From positions 5,572,931 through 5,636,930 of the forward strand of contig NC_092667.1 in NCBI RefSeq assembly GCF_032118995.1: a stretch of DNA of 64,000 nt. Direction: 5' to 3'. Both the position numbers and the translations under genes were made by a program. This DNA is from Asterias amurensis (taxonomy: Eukaryota > Echinodermata > Asteroidea > Forcipulatida > Asteriidae). This document shows positions 25,201-40,200 of the stretch, one piece after another. The notes under the pieces were generated by a model, which ran no database searches, was not told the DNA's origin, and saw only the letters and a list, made by a program, of their open reading frames with translations. Within the stretch, counting starts at the first letter, position 1. Every line of letters starts with the position of its first letter.

Positions 25201-28200
25201 ACATGACCGAACATCACCGAACGAAAACGAGTGGTGACGAAGTTCTGTATTCGATTGGCCACCAATGTCCACCACACTCGATCCCATTTTAACTATGTAA
25301 CCAAATCGAAGCTGTAATGACACAACCGCCCTCAGTAGGTTGATTTCAGCCACCTTGGTTTGAACTCTGGCTTCTCCAACTTTGAAAACTGATCTCGACG
25401 CCATTTTTCCACGTGGCCATGCGATCAATATGAGCGTTCTGGTAATTAGTATGTTAATATTCATATTAATAAATATGTTTCTCCATTTTAAATAAATCAA
25501 AGTAGAGAAAATAGAAGTAGCTGTTGCAAACAACTTACCAACCCAAAGGGCCGATGGTATAAAACAAAAAGTAATTGGTCTGATGTTTCGACCCAGCATG
25601 GTCTTTCTCGAAGGCTAAACAAAAAATGAACATAGAAACTGTGAAGCCCTTTACATTATGCTGTCATTTGTTATAAAAACACTAAGGTTGTACCAAAATC
25701 CTCGGTGCTTTACTGGAAATCCAAGTGGCTTTTGTGGCCAGCTTTGGGCAGCCTATCACCCAGAAAAAAAATGCTCTTTGAAGCTCGCCAAGAATAGCAC
25801 ATCAAAGCAATCTTCGTGGAAAAGAACGATCGGGGCGTAGCTTCAAAATGCCAAACTTTAACCAACTGTTCTTTACTTAACCTTTGCGGGCAAGGCAGTC
25901 TTGTTTTCATACAGTGTTAACCGTAACACGTTCTTCCGTGTTATTTCATGCCAAACCAAAGTTCACAGCCCTAAGGTGACTTTTCCAGCAACACTTTGTG
26001 TTTGGTTTCGTTATGTCATACGTGCGCGTCACAAAAACGCGTCTGACATGCGTTTTCCCTACTTTCTTTAAGCCAAACCAGACGGACAATACATTAACGT
26101 AATGACGTCAACAACATCCCTCATAGTAACTTTATTGTTGAAGATGTCATAATGTTGTAGTAGAGCTATTACTTCATTTTCAATTTTGATAGTTTTCTGT
26201 CACTATAATTCTTGAAGAACATTTCAAACACATCCCATTCTTTAATTTTTAAACACGTGCGTCTGTCCCGCCATTGGCTGCGACATTTCATGGTACCCAA
26301 CACGAAACCGATGTAATTTGGCAACACAAAATCAACGAGCATCAGGAAAACATGTGACGTACCAAGAAGCGTTTATAACAAAATAGTAAACTTGCAATGT
26401 GCTGGAGAGGAAAGTGGAAAATAAAAAGATGGGGGTTGGGCGAACTGGGGAGAAGTCTATTTGGTGCCTTTTCAAAAGCCAAAAACATACATTTTTTAAG
26501 GTCATGAAATGTCACTGGCCTGTTGGAGTGGGTGAACGATTTGGTTCTTCAGAAAAACAAAGAGAGCAAAAACATTCCTATATAAGAGACTGATGCATGG
26601 AGAATACTTCACCCTTGACAACATTGAAAACACGAGTCGAAACGTCAGGGGAAAAAAGGAGCAAAACATCTCTTTATCAAAAGAAATCAGGGTTCACCTG
26701 TCAGAATAACTGATTTCTTTAGAAGTTGTTTTCAAACATGACACACATTTCTAAACTAGAAGGTAATTTATTTACTTGTTTACCTATTTATTTATTTATT
26801 TATTTATTGTGTTACTTTGTACTTACATCAGAGAGCAGCACCATTGTTTCCAAACTGACAACACCAGTCACGATAGACTCCGTACCTTTTGGCGGTGGAG
26901 GACCAGATATGAACAGGGAAAAGCCACCTCAAATGACCATGCCGACCGATGGAGTTCACAACCAACCAACTGGTAAAGACAAGTCATTTTTTTCAGAGTT
27001 TAATCATGAATTAATCATTTCCAGTATAAACTTAAACATTTCCCGTCTAAAGTTATGCTTTAAAAATGGCCTAAAAATACTTTCACGTACTATTTTATGG
27101 TGGCCAATTAAGCTCATTATGGCCAGGGTCAGGGTTGGATTTCACAAAGAGTTGAAACTAGTCTTTTATGGAAAGGTTTGCGGTAACACCATGTAATGAC
27201 TATTTCAAAATGAGTTGGGGTGGCTCTTAAAAGAACCGTTGGTTTCAATTCGACGTTTCGATCAGTATGCTCTGATCGTCTTCCGGAGAAAGCTGACCAG
27301 TCTTATCTCAAGATCAAGGACGAGTTACTCGTCATAACTTAGGACTAGCCGTAAGTTTTAATGACTCCTAATGATTCCTAGGACTGTTCCTATAAAGATT
27401 AAGAGGGACTAAAGTCCTAAGTAGGACTATCTTTGTGAAATCGACCCGGGCTCCTCTCTGGGACTGTTCCTTTAAAGAGTAAGAGGGACTAAAGTCCTAA
27501 GTAGGACTATCTTTGTGAAATCGACCCCGGGCTCCTCTCTGGGACTGTTCCTATAAAGAGTAAGAGGGACTAAAGTCCTAAGTAGGACTATCTTTGTGAA
27601 ATCGACCCCGGGCTCCTCTCTGGGACTGTTCCTATAAAGAGTAAGAAGGACTAAAGTCCTAAGTAGGACTATCTTTGTGAAATCGACCCCGGGCTCCTCT
27701 CTGCCCAGAATCATTTCTTCTCGTTTTTAGTACCCAAGCATTTGTTCCGGGAAGTAATTTGCATCATGATTTTTTCTTTGTCTTTACAGGTACAATGATG
27801 CTAGCAATAATCATCTTCACGGTTACTTTCGTGTTATTTGTGGTCAGTGTCACGATCCATTGTGTCATCTGGAGAAGAAGGGCGTAAGTTGTTATCTTTT
27901 CTTAAAGGTGCTGGCGCGTGGCATGTCTAGTTATCGCTACAGATAAGTTTGGCAGTTTTAAAGCTACAATTATTAACACTGACAAAACTTAACCTCACCA
28001 GGCTTACGTATATATCTACAACCAATAAAATAAAATAAAATGTTTACTATTATATACATAAGTTAAAATTCCATTCAGAGAAAAAAAAAAAACCTAGGGA
28101 AATACCTTTTCAAGTTGACTATTAAACTAACTGTGAATACTGCGAGATATGCAACAATATGGGTATGTATTTTGGGTTGTATACAGGCCTGGATGGAATT

Positions 28201-31200
28201 ACATTCAGGCCATCGGGGGGGGGGGGGGCATGACCTCCGTTGCCACTGGTCTTGGCCTTGGTGCCCCTTCAAATGTTTCCAATTGACCTTCAGATAGTAA
28301 AATGAAAATGGGCTGCCCTTTCATAGATGAAATGCCAGGCTTGTGCATAAAAATGGTCGCTGAATTCTGTGAGCAAGACGTCTGTGCTGTTTGAAGTGTT
28401 CTGCTTTCTATGTTTCAAACACCGGTTTAAAACACACGTCCCTATTGCCAATAATGTGCTAGCCACCCTAGAGTCCTATACAACATGCATGGTAACCATC
28501 TGGATTATATGGTAGAGGTCTGATACATACTGCATGACTGTCCCTGATAGGCAAAGGGAATTGGAAAATTTATAATTTCCAGCAGGAAATAAATATTGGA
28601 GAGGGAGCGGAAGTCGGGCCCTTCAACAGAGTTCCCCTAACTCCTGGAGTCAGGAGTCGATTTGGTTCAGGCGGATCTTGGAGAGGGATCCGAGCAATGA
28701 ACCACGCCCTTTGCGGTTTCAAGGCAAGGGGACCTTCTTAGAACCTAAGGATACTTTCTTTGGGAACTGGATCTATGAAATGTTTCAGGTTTTCAAGATT
28801 GACTCGCAAAATACATATTATTGTGAGGTTTTTTTAATCACTTATTCCCTGGACTGAAGTTGCTTTAAAGTTGATCATGAAATACATTTCTAAATTTTGA
28901 CTTCAGTGTGTCTGTGAGAAGATTTAGAGAATGTGATCATTCCTCACAAATGGATTGTGTGGGCTTGGGCTCTTCTCAGTATAGACCAAGAAACTACAAG
29001 ATGTTATAATTCAGGAGGTTGACAGACCCATGCATGTCCAGAACCACAAAACTAAAAGTTTGGACACAATTAAATGGCCTTTCTTGCTCACTTCGGCGAC
29101 TGCCATTTACTTCTTCCAAGACATTTTTTAAGTCTCGGGGTTTTGGGAAAGTCCTGAAATCAGGACAAATCATGAGAAATAAAATGCCTGGAAACGTTCG
29201 TCAACACATGGGGTTGATTCGACGTGAAACCTCCTCTTTCTTGGGGTAGGCCTAGTTCGAGTAATGTCAAGTCTGACAACTTGATTTACTTTGACGAGTT
29301 GATCTCTAACGTCTCAAGCTAATCATCAGACCATTTCAATCCATTTAAGAAAAGTGAAGTTATTATAATTTCAGACATTTTTTACGAGTGAATTGTGTTG
29401 GTTTTGCTAACTCACAGGAGTGGCTGACTATCAAAATGTTTCTCCTTTTTTACAACAAAGTCTCATCCAATGTTTGTTATGTCTCTCGGTAACTTTGCAG
29501 GAAAAGAAATGTCAAACTACGAAAGAGACCAGTCAGCCTGTTGAACTCCGCCTACAACTGTCCCATCCACGCAAAACCAGATGCCAAACCAACGACCAAC
29601 GGTACCAAGAGGAAAGCCCCGGTCCGGTACCTCTCGGACGAGGAACGGACCGTGGGCTTCGAGAAGAGCGACGCCGGTAGGCAGTCACCCCGGAGCTCCG
29701 AGAGTGGCGTGGTGGTCGACAGTCACTGGCTGGCGAACAAGATCCCTTTCCTCAACCGTGGACGGAGCAAGACGGTGCCAAATAAACGCAGCTTCGAGTG
29801 CTACGAGACCATTGAAATGACAGGTGATGGTGGGGACGACCAAGAGAAGAGAGTCTTGAGTGATAAGGGAGGCCGTATGAAGCAAGGATTCCTCGGCAGG
29901 CATTCTAACTTCAGCAGGAGCAATTCTCTACCAACGAGCGGCTCACCAAGAAACGACTTCTACGAATCCATCGACCAAGGGAGGGCGCTCCATGGTCCCT
30001 TTGCGTACGAGGTCACTGACCTCATGTCCGGTACGTGTAGTGTGATCGACGGTAGCACGTCATCCATCAGCTCCATTCCGAGCATGAACATCGCCCTCTT
30101 GAAACCGTCCTCGACTTACGATAACTTGGAGAGGAAATCGCCGCTCCTTCCGCCCCGTCACTCACCCGGTATCGTCAACTACACTTCGCCATCTATTCAC
30201 TCGATCGGATCCAACTACAACATAGCATCTCTGTACAGTACGGCTGCGCCACCGTCTCAGGGGAGCGACGGCGTCTCGCTGTCCTCATATGACATGTTGT
30301 CTATGCATGCTGACATGTCACGTGACGACACCCCGACAACCAACCACCAATCAAATCCATTCTTCCAAGCAGTCAACCCGTCAGGTGAACACTACAGCTC
30401 GCTCAACCGCTGCCCCAGCAACCACACTGTGAAACCTACCCCAGAGAGAGTTAGTAATGTGCCCTTACCGACAACACCCGACCAGTCTGATTACCAGACT
30501 CCAATCAAGTCGCCAGCAGCCAAACCACAGGACGCTGGTCTTTACCCCACACCGACAACACCCGACCAGTCTGATTACCAGACTCCAATCAAGTCGCCAG
30601 CAGCCAAACCACAGGACGCTGGTCTTTACCACACACTTGACCCGGATGCAGTATCCGACGCCAGCTTCGAAAGGTCAATGTCGGAGGAAGCTCGCACGAA
30701 CTACGAAACACCACAGTTATTAAATGTGAAAAACATACGGAAAGAGTCGAGCCATGATTACGAAGATTTAGACTAAAGCGACCTCAGGTCGATTTAAAAA
30801 AACTCTTCCTAGCTTATGGACTAGACCTAGGCCCTTAGCTCCTTTGGCCTTGGGGGTCCATATTGAGAATAGACGGCTTCGAGCAAGACTAGGCTAAGCC
30901 CAATTACCGATTATGATGGGTGAAAGAACATGTGAGGCAATTATAGTTTCTCTACAACACCTTGAACTTGTGTAATAATAGTTTACATTTCTTGTCAATA
31001 TTGTTAAAGGAACACGTTGCCTTGGATCGGTCGAGTTGGTCTTTGAAAAGCGTTTGTTATAAAATGTATCTAGGTAGAAAGATGCTGTAAAAGTAGAATA
31101 CAATGATCCACACAAACATGCCTCGAAATTGTACGGTTTTCCTTTTACCTCGTCGACTAACACGGTCGGCCATTTGGCCGACCGTGTTAGTTCGCACAGT

Positions 31201-34200
31201 AAAAGGAAAACCACGCAATTTCGAGGCAAACTTGTGTGGATCATTGTATTCTACTTTTAAAACATCTTTCCAATCATATGCATTTTATAACAAACGGTTA
31301 CAAACGCTTTTTTATAGACCAACTCGTCCGATCCAAGGCAACGTGTTCCTTTAAGAGAAGAACTTGTTACTTTTAGTGGATACTGATCAAATATTGAGGA
31401 GTAGCATTTTACTTCTTGAATTGAACTGGTAACCTTGGTAAACTTACAATATTTGATTGATATTAATCTTTTATAAATTTGTAAAAAGACATTTTTGTAC
31501 ATAAACAATTCCTTGTAAACATGTATATATTTTGTAGACAATTCAGTGCAGCATTATAAACAACTTAAAGATTGTATTTCTTTATTTATTTTTATTTTAA
31601 ATCTTGGGACACTAAAAGTTTCGTAACCAGAAAGTACAAATGTTGAACAACTTTCACAACAAAAACTAAATTTTCCCAAATTGCTCATTAAAAAAAAACA
31701 CAACTACAAGAATACTAAAACTTTCATACATACAAAATATTTTGTGTAAGGTTTGATTTTACAGAACCAGTGAGTCTGTGGTGAACAAATATGGGTATAA
31801 TATTAAGGGAAGATTGTAAGGGTATTATTATTAACAATATCGGTGGTCTTTGTATAAAAATACAGTGCATGGAGTACTGGCATGAACCTAAACTAGATAT
31901 AAACACCGGTCTATTGAGCCGTTGGCTCTGGACAGACTTTACTTTACGACGTCCCCAGACCTGGAAGTTTATCTTTGAGAGGGCAAGGCCATTTCTAATT
32001 GTTGCAAGGGCACTTTCATCTGGTTTTAAAAGGGCACCAAGGCCAAGATCAGGTCAAAGTGAGGCATGGACTTTGCGTTTTCATTAAGACTGTGACTCAA
32101 GTATACAATCCCCACAACGTTTTAAATAGATATCTAAAGATAGATGCTCATGAAACCCATGTTAATTGTGTCTTTTGAACATTTTTTTTCTTGTAGGAAA
32201 AAAACCCGCTTATGCCAAGACACAAACAAGAAGGAGCTTACGAAATATGGAGTGTATATTGTTTGATTTTTTACATGACTTCTTCCTGAACGCATTCTTA
32301 TTTTTGTTCCGACCGCAAGATTGGTTCTTGAAGAAAAAAAGGTCACTCAAATGATGGGTCATCGTAACGTGACGTCAATTAATACGTTTAGGCGGCGTCA
32401 TACGTACGTCATAGCATGACGTCATAACCACCGAAGGGTGGGTTGATAGCGGGTCTTTATGAGTGGGGTGTACAGATCATTATTTTAAATTTCATTTAGT
32501 TGTTCTTGTGTGTAAAGTTTGCATCAAATTTCCACACAGACATGGAGGATTTATTAAGTGGTTTAGATTTTGCTTAATTTTGCCGATGGTTTTTAAATTC
32601 GGGAATGCAATTCTCGCTGGTACTCCTGCTCGACCTTTACTGGCTGCATTATTCCAGATGGTACACAAGTAGTGTGTGTAATACCAGTCTATCAATAATG
32701 GAAGCTTATAGATAGAGTGGATGCAATCACCAAGTCAAGCTGTACCGCATGAACGGAGGAATGGCAACAATGCCAGTATGGATTTGAAACTCTTTTGAGG
32801 TAAAGTTTTACTCACTTTTTCGAAAACTTTATATGCCGTCAGAATTAGTTCAGACTATGGCTTAAGACCAAGCGAACATGTATGTTTTAAAGAGTGACCT
32901 TGTACATTCCACGGCCTTCCTGGCAGGCAAGACACAAAACTAGTACATTATGGGAATTTTCATTGCTCATGAACACCATCGCAACAATCACAACAGCCGA
33001 ACAAGTTTTTGACGTGCCCTCCCACAATTCTGTGCACAAAAACTTTACACACAAATCACAGGGTGGAACTGTCATACAAATGAAGATTTTGCTTTCCTCA
33101 TGCAGTTAAAGCTGTTCACAATTTGTGCCTGCAGGAAGTCGGTGCTTATGTAATGTCATAGGTTAAAGCTAATAAGTAAAATAATGTGCAATTTTTTAAA
33201 GGGAATACTGTGGCGTCTTCAGCATACACAATGGCTTGCTTGTAATGTATCTACATTTTTGGAAATGTGTTAATTTTGTAAAGAAATGGTGCACAAGAAA
33301 GCCCAATCTGGTTGTATAGACGAAAGCCCATATCTGTACCTGTCCTTTGATTTTCAAGGGGTTAGGGGTGGGGTCTTACTTCCTTTTGGCACTATACCAA
33401 CCTTGACACTATGCACTTGGTGTTACAATCAAATTTTTTAAACCGATTCTGTTGTGTTAAGCTTTTTAAGGTTTTTGTTTGTACTATTTTTTTAGCACAA
33501 TCAATGATTATGTAATCAAGTTTTTATACATTTTTGTGAATTCAGTGAATATCAAGATTAAACTAATGTACATTTATATGAACTGAGTGTCTGTTGTGCA
33601 CAATGCTATTATAAGGCCTACTGACACTTTGACGTTTTACAAATTTCGTTTTGTAGTATTGCAGTCACTCTAACATTTTCCCTTTTACAAATCAGACACT
33701 ATTACACAAAATATCGTTAACTGAACACTTCAAGGTGAGAGCTACACTTAAATGACTGGGGACTGTCAATCCAAATCAACTGTCACCAGGGGCCTGTTGC
33801 CACATACTCCTGGGGCTGAACAAAATGTTACCCCCTTTACAGTTCATAAGGATGTTGGCTTGGATATAAGCCACTATGAGCCTGGCTGGTAGAGCGGAAT
33901 GAACTACCTTCCCAACTTTTCACGATTATGGTTAAGTGCCAATTATGGTAGGTGCCTTGCTCAAGGACACAAGTGTCATGACTGGGATTCGAACCCACAA
34001 TCTGCTGCTGACAACACTAGAGCTTCGGTCTGGTGAAATAGACCGCTTGACCAAGATACGTCACAACATACCACAACACGCTGCCTGAACCCACTCACCC
34101 TCCGATAGTCTACCACACAGATACATGTATATTTTTACTTGGACCTTGACCTCAGTCTGTAGCACATTTTTTTTGATATTTGTTCCTGTGTTAATGCACT

Positions 34201-37200
34201 TTTGCACCACAGAACGACTATACTCCTCTGGAGGGATGTACTTATTGGAAGATAGATAGATACATGTAGAACACACCAAAAACACATCTAACATAGTAAA
34301 GTTACAAATTGATGAGTACATTATGCTTGTTCTCTTGAACACCTACATGTATGTTGAGAACACTTTGAAATGCCAGACTGTACTTCCTTTGGTTTTATGT
34401 ATCATGTTAAAAGTGGTTTTAAGGGAACCTGGTGTCGTATACGCTGCCAAGTAGACAAGTATACCAGTCTTGCCAAGTTAGACAGTGTAAGGAAAAACCT
34501 ATCACTTTCTTTGGCTTAAAATCAAGTTCCTTGTAATTAAGACCTTGTAAAAGCACATGAACTTTTAAAGTTCCTCAATTTGAGCAACTGTGTACGTGGT
34601 TTGGCTTATACATATAATGTACTGATTACATCTGTACATGTTTTATTAAATAGTACATGATGATAACAGTAATTAGCCATAAACAAATCTGACTATTCAG
34701 TCCTGTTTTAATGAGTAGGCAATAAGGGTATGGGGAGGGGAGGGGCTGGGGAAAGGTCCCCTTATCATAACCCTTGCCACCCCCAACACACAAACAAACG
34801 AACAGCGTTATTTATTACAACACAAGTTGTAAATAACTCTTAAAGACCCTTTGAAACTCACAGAAGTCTAAACTAACTACCTGATTGAGCGACTAGACAT
34901 ATCGAGTTGACCATATCAACCATGCTCCAGTGCATGGTTGATATAGTCAATCTCCCTATGCTCTATAAGGTGCGTTCGATTAGCTTCCCTTGGTCGACCC
35001 CGAGGTGCTCGCTCGGTTGAGCCCCTGACAAGAGCTAATCAAACGATCACTCACCCTCTTGTTGTGACGTCATGCACTCGGGGGGGGGGGGGGGGGCAGC
35101 CCTAAGTGACCCACTCCACAAGCAGGGCCCTTGGGGCTGACTCGGGTGAGCCCCTGGAATGACGTCAAAGCTATTCGAACGCACCAGGGGCAGACCGGGG
35201 TCGACCCAGGGAAGCTAATCGAACACACCCATAGTTTCTGGTAGATGGTCTAGTCGCTCACCCAAACTTGCTCCTTGATGGATCGACCTACAACATAAAA
35301 TGACTTACCCCACACAATGTTTGAAGTAACAAGTAGGGCTCCACATGGCTCATCATTGGTTCACAGTCAATATCACACTGTGCTGCACTGATGAACAGTT
35401 TCATCCACTGCAACAAACACAAACAAAATTGTTATTAAATACATACAAACAGGCCTGAAATTACACACAGACCACCAAAAACTCCATTGCCCCTGGTCTT
35501 GGCATTGGTGCCCCTCCAAATGTGACTTTAAGAAGTGCCCTGTGCAAAATGAAAATGGCCTTGCCCTTTTTAACATGAAATTGGACAAATGCATTAAAAC
35601 AAGAAGTATCGAGTAACAAATGACAACGAAAACTGATTGCGTCAATTTGTTTGTTAATTTTTGGTTGCATAAAGACAAAAACACACAGAGGAATTTGAAC
35701 CTGGGACCTCAAGATTAATGTGCCGCTGCTCTAGGAGCTGGGCTATCAAACTCTATGTTCCTATGTTGGAAATATTTTGTTTAAATATCTTTGTTCGAGG
35801 GTGCTTTTTTAGAAGCCATTCAACCTGTAACTGCTGTGTAGCCAGGGGATCAATAGATCACACCCAAGTTTACAATACAACCTGGGAAGCCTCTCAGCAG
35901 ACGGATCACATTTTAAACGACCTTATTATTTTTAAATATCAAGTAACAAACCACAAGAGAAACTGACATGGTAAATTTTGTAATAATTTGGGTTAAGGCC
36001 TATTTGGGTTGAACCGGCCACACCTATGCTGGCGCTTTAGCCACTGAGCTTTCTAGCTCATGTTTGTGATCCCTCTGCTGCCACTTCCCATGTTTACAAA
36101 TGTTAGATGTGATGCCTGGCTATAAGGCAGTTGCAGGTTGTATGGCTTCGGACTTGCACCCCTGAACAAGACATAGAAATAATAGGGAAACCGCCAACAT
36201 CTAGATAGCTCAGTTGGTGGAGAGCCGGCTGGTTAGTTCGAAGGTCTTAGGTTCTATTCTCGCTTTGACGGTTCTTTGTTTAACCCAAACTAAAAGAAAA
36301 CAACAACGCAGACTTTATGAAAACAGAAACCAACTCACCAGATACACCGACAAATCAACTGCATACTATCTGCAATTAAAAATAAAACTGTAAATTGTTA
36401 AAAACTAAGTTAACATGCACAGTGATTGAATTTAATGGGTTTTTCTCCCAAGAAAATGCAAATCATGTAGACCGACTTGAACACTGGTTGGTTGCACTGG
36501 GTTTTGCAAAGAATAAAAATACTAAGATAAACAAACAAATAACAACAACAATATCAATTTTGGTTTTTACCCATACACCGATGTGTGTGGGTAAAAACCA
36601 AAATTATTATTCTTTATCCCCGATGCAAATTTAACATCTATTAACAACAATATCAGTGTCTACATGGACCATGGGGTGGTGAACCTCCTGAACTATGAGG
36701 TTCGTTCCACTATCGTCTCCAAGTAGAGACGAAGCAAAACAACAATAGTGGAACGAATCTCATAGTTTTAGGAGTACAGTAGGGGTAGTAAGCCTATTTC
36801 CCCCCCCCCCCCCACCAAGGTCATCAGAATCAGAAGAGGGTAGGGGGGTTTAGCTCGGTTCGTACTTCCTGCGAATGAGAATGCGATACGACTGTTTACA
36901 TCACAAATTCGCAACAAATAATTCGCAGGGTTTGCCCTCTGCTCAGCTCTCCAGCGAATACCAGTGCGAAAACAGATGTGACGTCAAATTCAAACCGCAT
37001 GCGCATTCGCAGGAAGTATGAACTGGGTTTTTATTGAATTGAAGGGTCACATTTTCCCCAGCCCCAACCTATAACTGCGACATTGCTAGAAGAACCACTG
37101 GGAAAGAGAGCTTTTGATGTTCTGGCAGAATGTGGAACCGCACCTCCACACATTGCACATCATTCTAGTATTTGACCCATAAAATGGCAGACAGGATGGT

Positions 37201-40200
37201 CATTGTGTGAAAGGTGGGCTGCGTATGTCGTGCCAGCCCCAGGGGTCATAGCCTATCTAATGCATTTAAAGAAAATGGCACGCAAAGGATTCTGGCTGAT
37301 ACCCAAGTGTAAGCAACACTCCATAGTCCAAGCAACCTCCATGGCACGCCGATTTGAAGCAATGCGATACACAGCTATAAAACCAGGGGTCGATTTCACA
37401 AAGAGTTAGGACAAGTCCTAACTTAGGACTAATCCTAGAAGATATACAAATTGCATGGATAGTCCTAAGTGAGTAACTGGTCCTAACTCGAGATAAGACT
37501 AGTCCTAACTCTTTGTGAAATCCACCCCTGGTGTAGTTACATGTAAAATACAGCATGACATCCATTTTGGCAGCTGCAGTATATGTTTAAGATGCTTGTG
37601 CATAGCATTAGAAGCTATATTTTGTAAAGCACTTATTCTGTAGTAGAGATAGGAGTAAAGACTACATAGCTGGGAAAAAACCCTGAAACGTTTGTCTACA
37701 AACAGGCTAGGGTCAAGTATACAAAGTGGATTGACCAGGCTATTAAATATCTGGCTAAAACAGAAACAACAATTGCTCAAATATGACAAACCTACAAAAT
37801 ACAAAGAAACTTACTCAACATTATTATTGTCTGAAGTTGGCATGCACGTGTGTCCTTCCTTGGTTCAAAATAGTCAAAACAAATGTCTGCTACACTGACT
37901 AGCATGTTTCTGCAAGGAACACAAGAAGAAGTAAGTTACAGTATGCAAAAAATAACTTCATTAGTACACACTGCCTGTACACGAAATTATCATTATGGTA
38001 AACAAAAAGTGCCCATTTGCGAGTCAGAAAAACTGTGAGATTTACACCTAAATTCAATGACTTATCTACACAAAACCTACCTACCAGACCTATGAACAAC
38101 GACCACTACTTATTGTCTATATAAGTAGCTGATTTGTGTGCGTTGAAAATGACACAACAATGGGCAAAGTTATAACGACCTTTTGACAAGAACAATTCAT
38201 TGTACGATGTGAGAAATATGGCGGCCGTGTCGTCTGCTCACATGTCGTCTGCTGCGCATGCCGTGTGTCCTGTTGACGACTCTTTCATGTGACGCGTCTA
38301 AGGAAAGAGTCGTCAACACTTCGCACAAACCAACAAAGTCCTTTATTTTTCTCGGACATTAGTTTAACTCATGGGATAAAAGACACACAATTTCAACAAA
38401 TATTATTTTACTACTATTAACTGGAGTGAAAACTGATCAAACAAAGGACAAAACAAAAACATAGTTGGGGACTTTGGAACGCTGGGTGGCAGCAGACTTA
38501 ATAAACAGGCTATTCTAACAGGCTAATTAGATTTTGGGTTGTTCGTTTTTCCCGATCCCCACAAACACACAAAAGAGACTCTGAAAATCTTAAAATCTAT
38601 TAAATGTACACACACAATTGTTTACTCAACTAATGGGTTATGCAAAAGTCGACAATTGAAGAAGAAAAGAAGGGGAAAGAATAGCAAACGGCCTAGGGCG
38701 AAGACCAAACAAAAAGAAAGAAAGCCATGTGTCCATTTGCTTTTATAAGATTTGTAACTGACATTTCAACCATGTTAGGGTAAACGAACACCATCCTCAC
38801 TGGAATTTCAAGAAGATACAACAATTAATTAGATCACCATGAATTGCAAGTTTCCCAAACCTCCTCATGGGACCCGTCGGCTGGTTTTCCCCGAAGCGCA
38901 ATGCTGACTCTTGAAGGGATCGCAATAACTTTCCCTACGGGCTCCCGGCCCCCGACAGCTTCCCTCTATTGGTTTAACTCATTCCCCGTTGACTAGTTTC
39001 GATTGGGCATCAATCAAGGGTCCACTCTTCCAATTTTGCAGGACATTATGTCTTTGTATAGTAGGCCTAAGTGTGTTAGCCATCTCTGAGCTACCTCAGT
39101 GGCCCAATTTCATAAAGCCTGTAATCACACAAACTTGCTAAGCACAGCCAAGTATTGCTTAGCAGAAACTGGTTACCAGCCAATCCATACAATTTACATT
39201 GCTATGAGTGGTGCCCACTCTGCTATAAATCGAAACAAATCTGAACATAGCAAACATTTTTTTGTTTTTGTTTAATATTATTAAACACTAGGCCTCTGTA
39301 GGCCTATTTGATATAGTCTATCAAATAAATTGCAAAATTTTGTTTTCGTGAACTGATAAAAAAATATGACAAACAAAAATCAAACGGCATCGTTTGTACA
39401 GCTTTAATTAGTGGTTTGAAAATGTGTATTTGTAATTGTGTTTCCCTCGGATAGGAAACAACGTATTAATAAATCAATATCTATATACCACAGCTGTTTT
39501 ACGTTCAGTTGAGCAAACAGTGAACCCGGAAATAGTTGCGAAAAATTGATTCACACATCACGGAGACTAAAATCAAAATGTATATCTTTGGTGTTTGAAA
39601 CCGTTTGCTTGTTTGTTTTAATCTCATGTAAATGTAGATGTACATGCAAACAATAAAATAATCTATGATCACGTTTTGTTTTATACCACCGAATAGTTAG
39701 AGTCCACGCACTAAGGACGCATCTAACCAATAAAAGGAAAAATCTGAGAAACGTTTAATGACAGTAACGCTTCCCAGATTAGAAATTTTACTTAAAGGCA
39801 GTGGACACTATTGGTAATTGCTCAAAATAATTTTTAGCATAAAACCTTACTTGGTAAAGAGTAATGGGGAGAGGTTGATGGTATAAAACATTGTGAGAAA
39901 CGGCTCCCTCTGAAGTGCCAAAGTTTTCAAGAAAGAAGTAATTTTCCAGGAATTTGATTTCGAGACCTCAGGTTTAGAACTTGAGGTCTCGAAATAAACC
40001 ATCTAAACGCACACAACTTCGTGTGACATGGGTGTTTTTTCTTTCATTATTATCTCGCAAGTTCGAGGACCGATTGAGCTCAAATTTTCACAGGTTTGTT
40101 ATTTTATGCATATGTTGAGATACACCAACTGTGAAGGCTAGTCTTTGAAAATTACCAATAGTGTCCACTGCCTTTAACCACATTACCTCGAAATGAATGC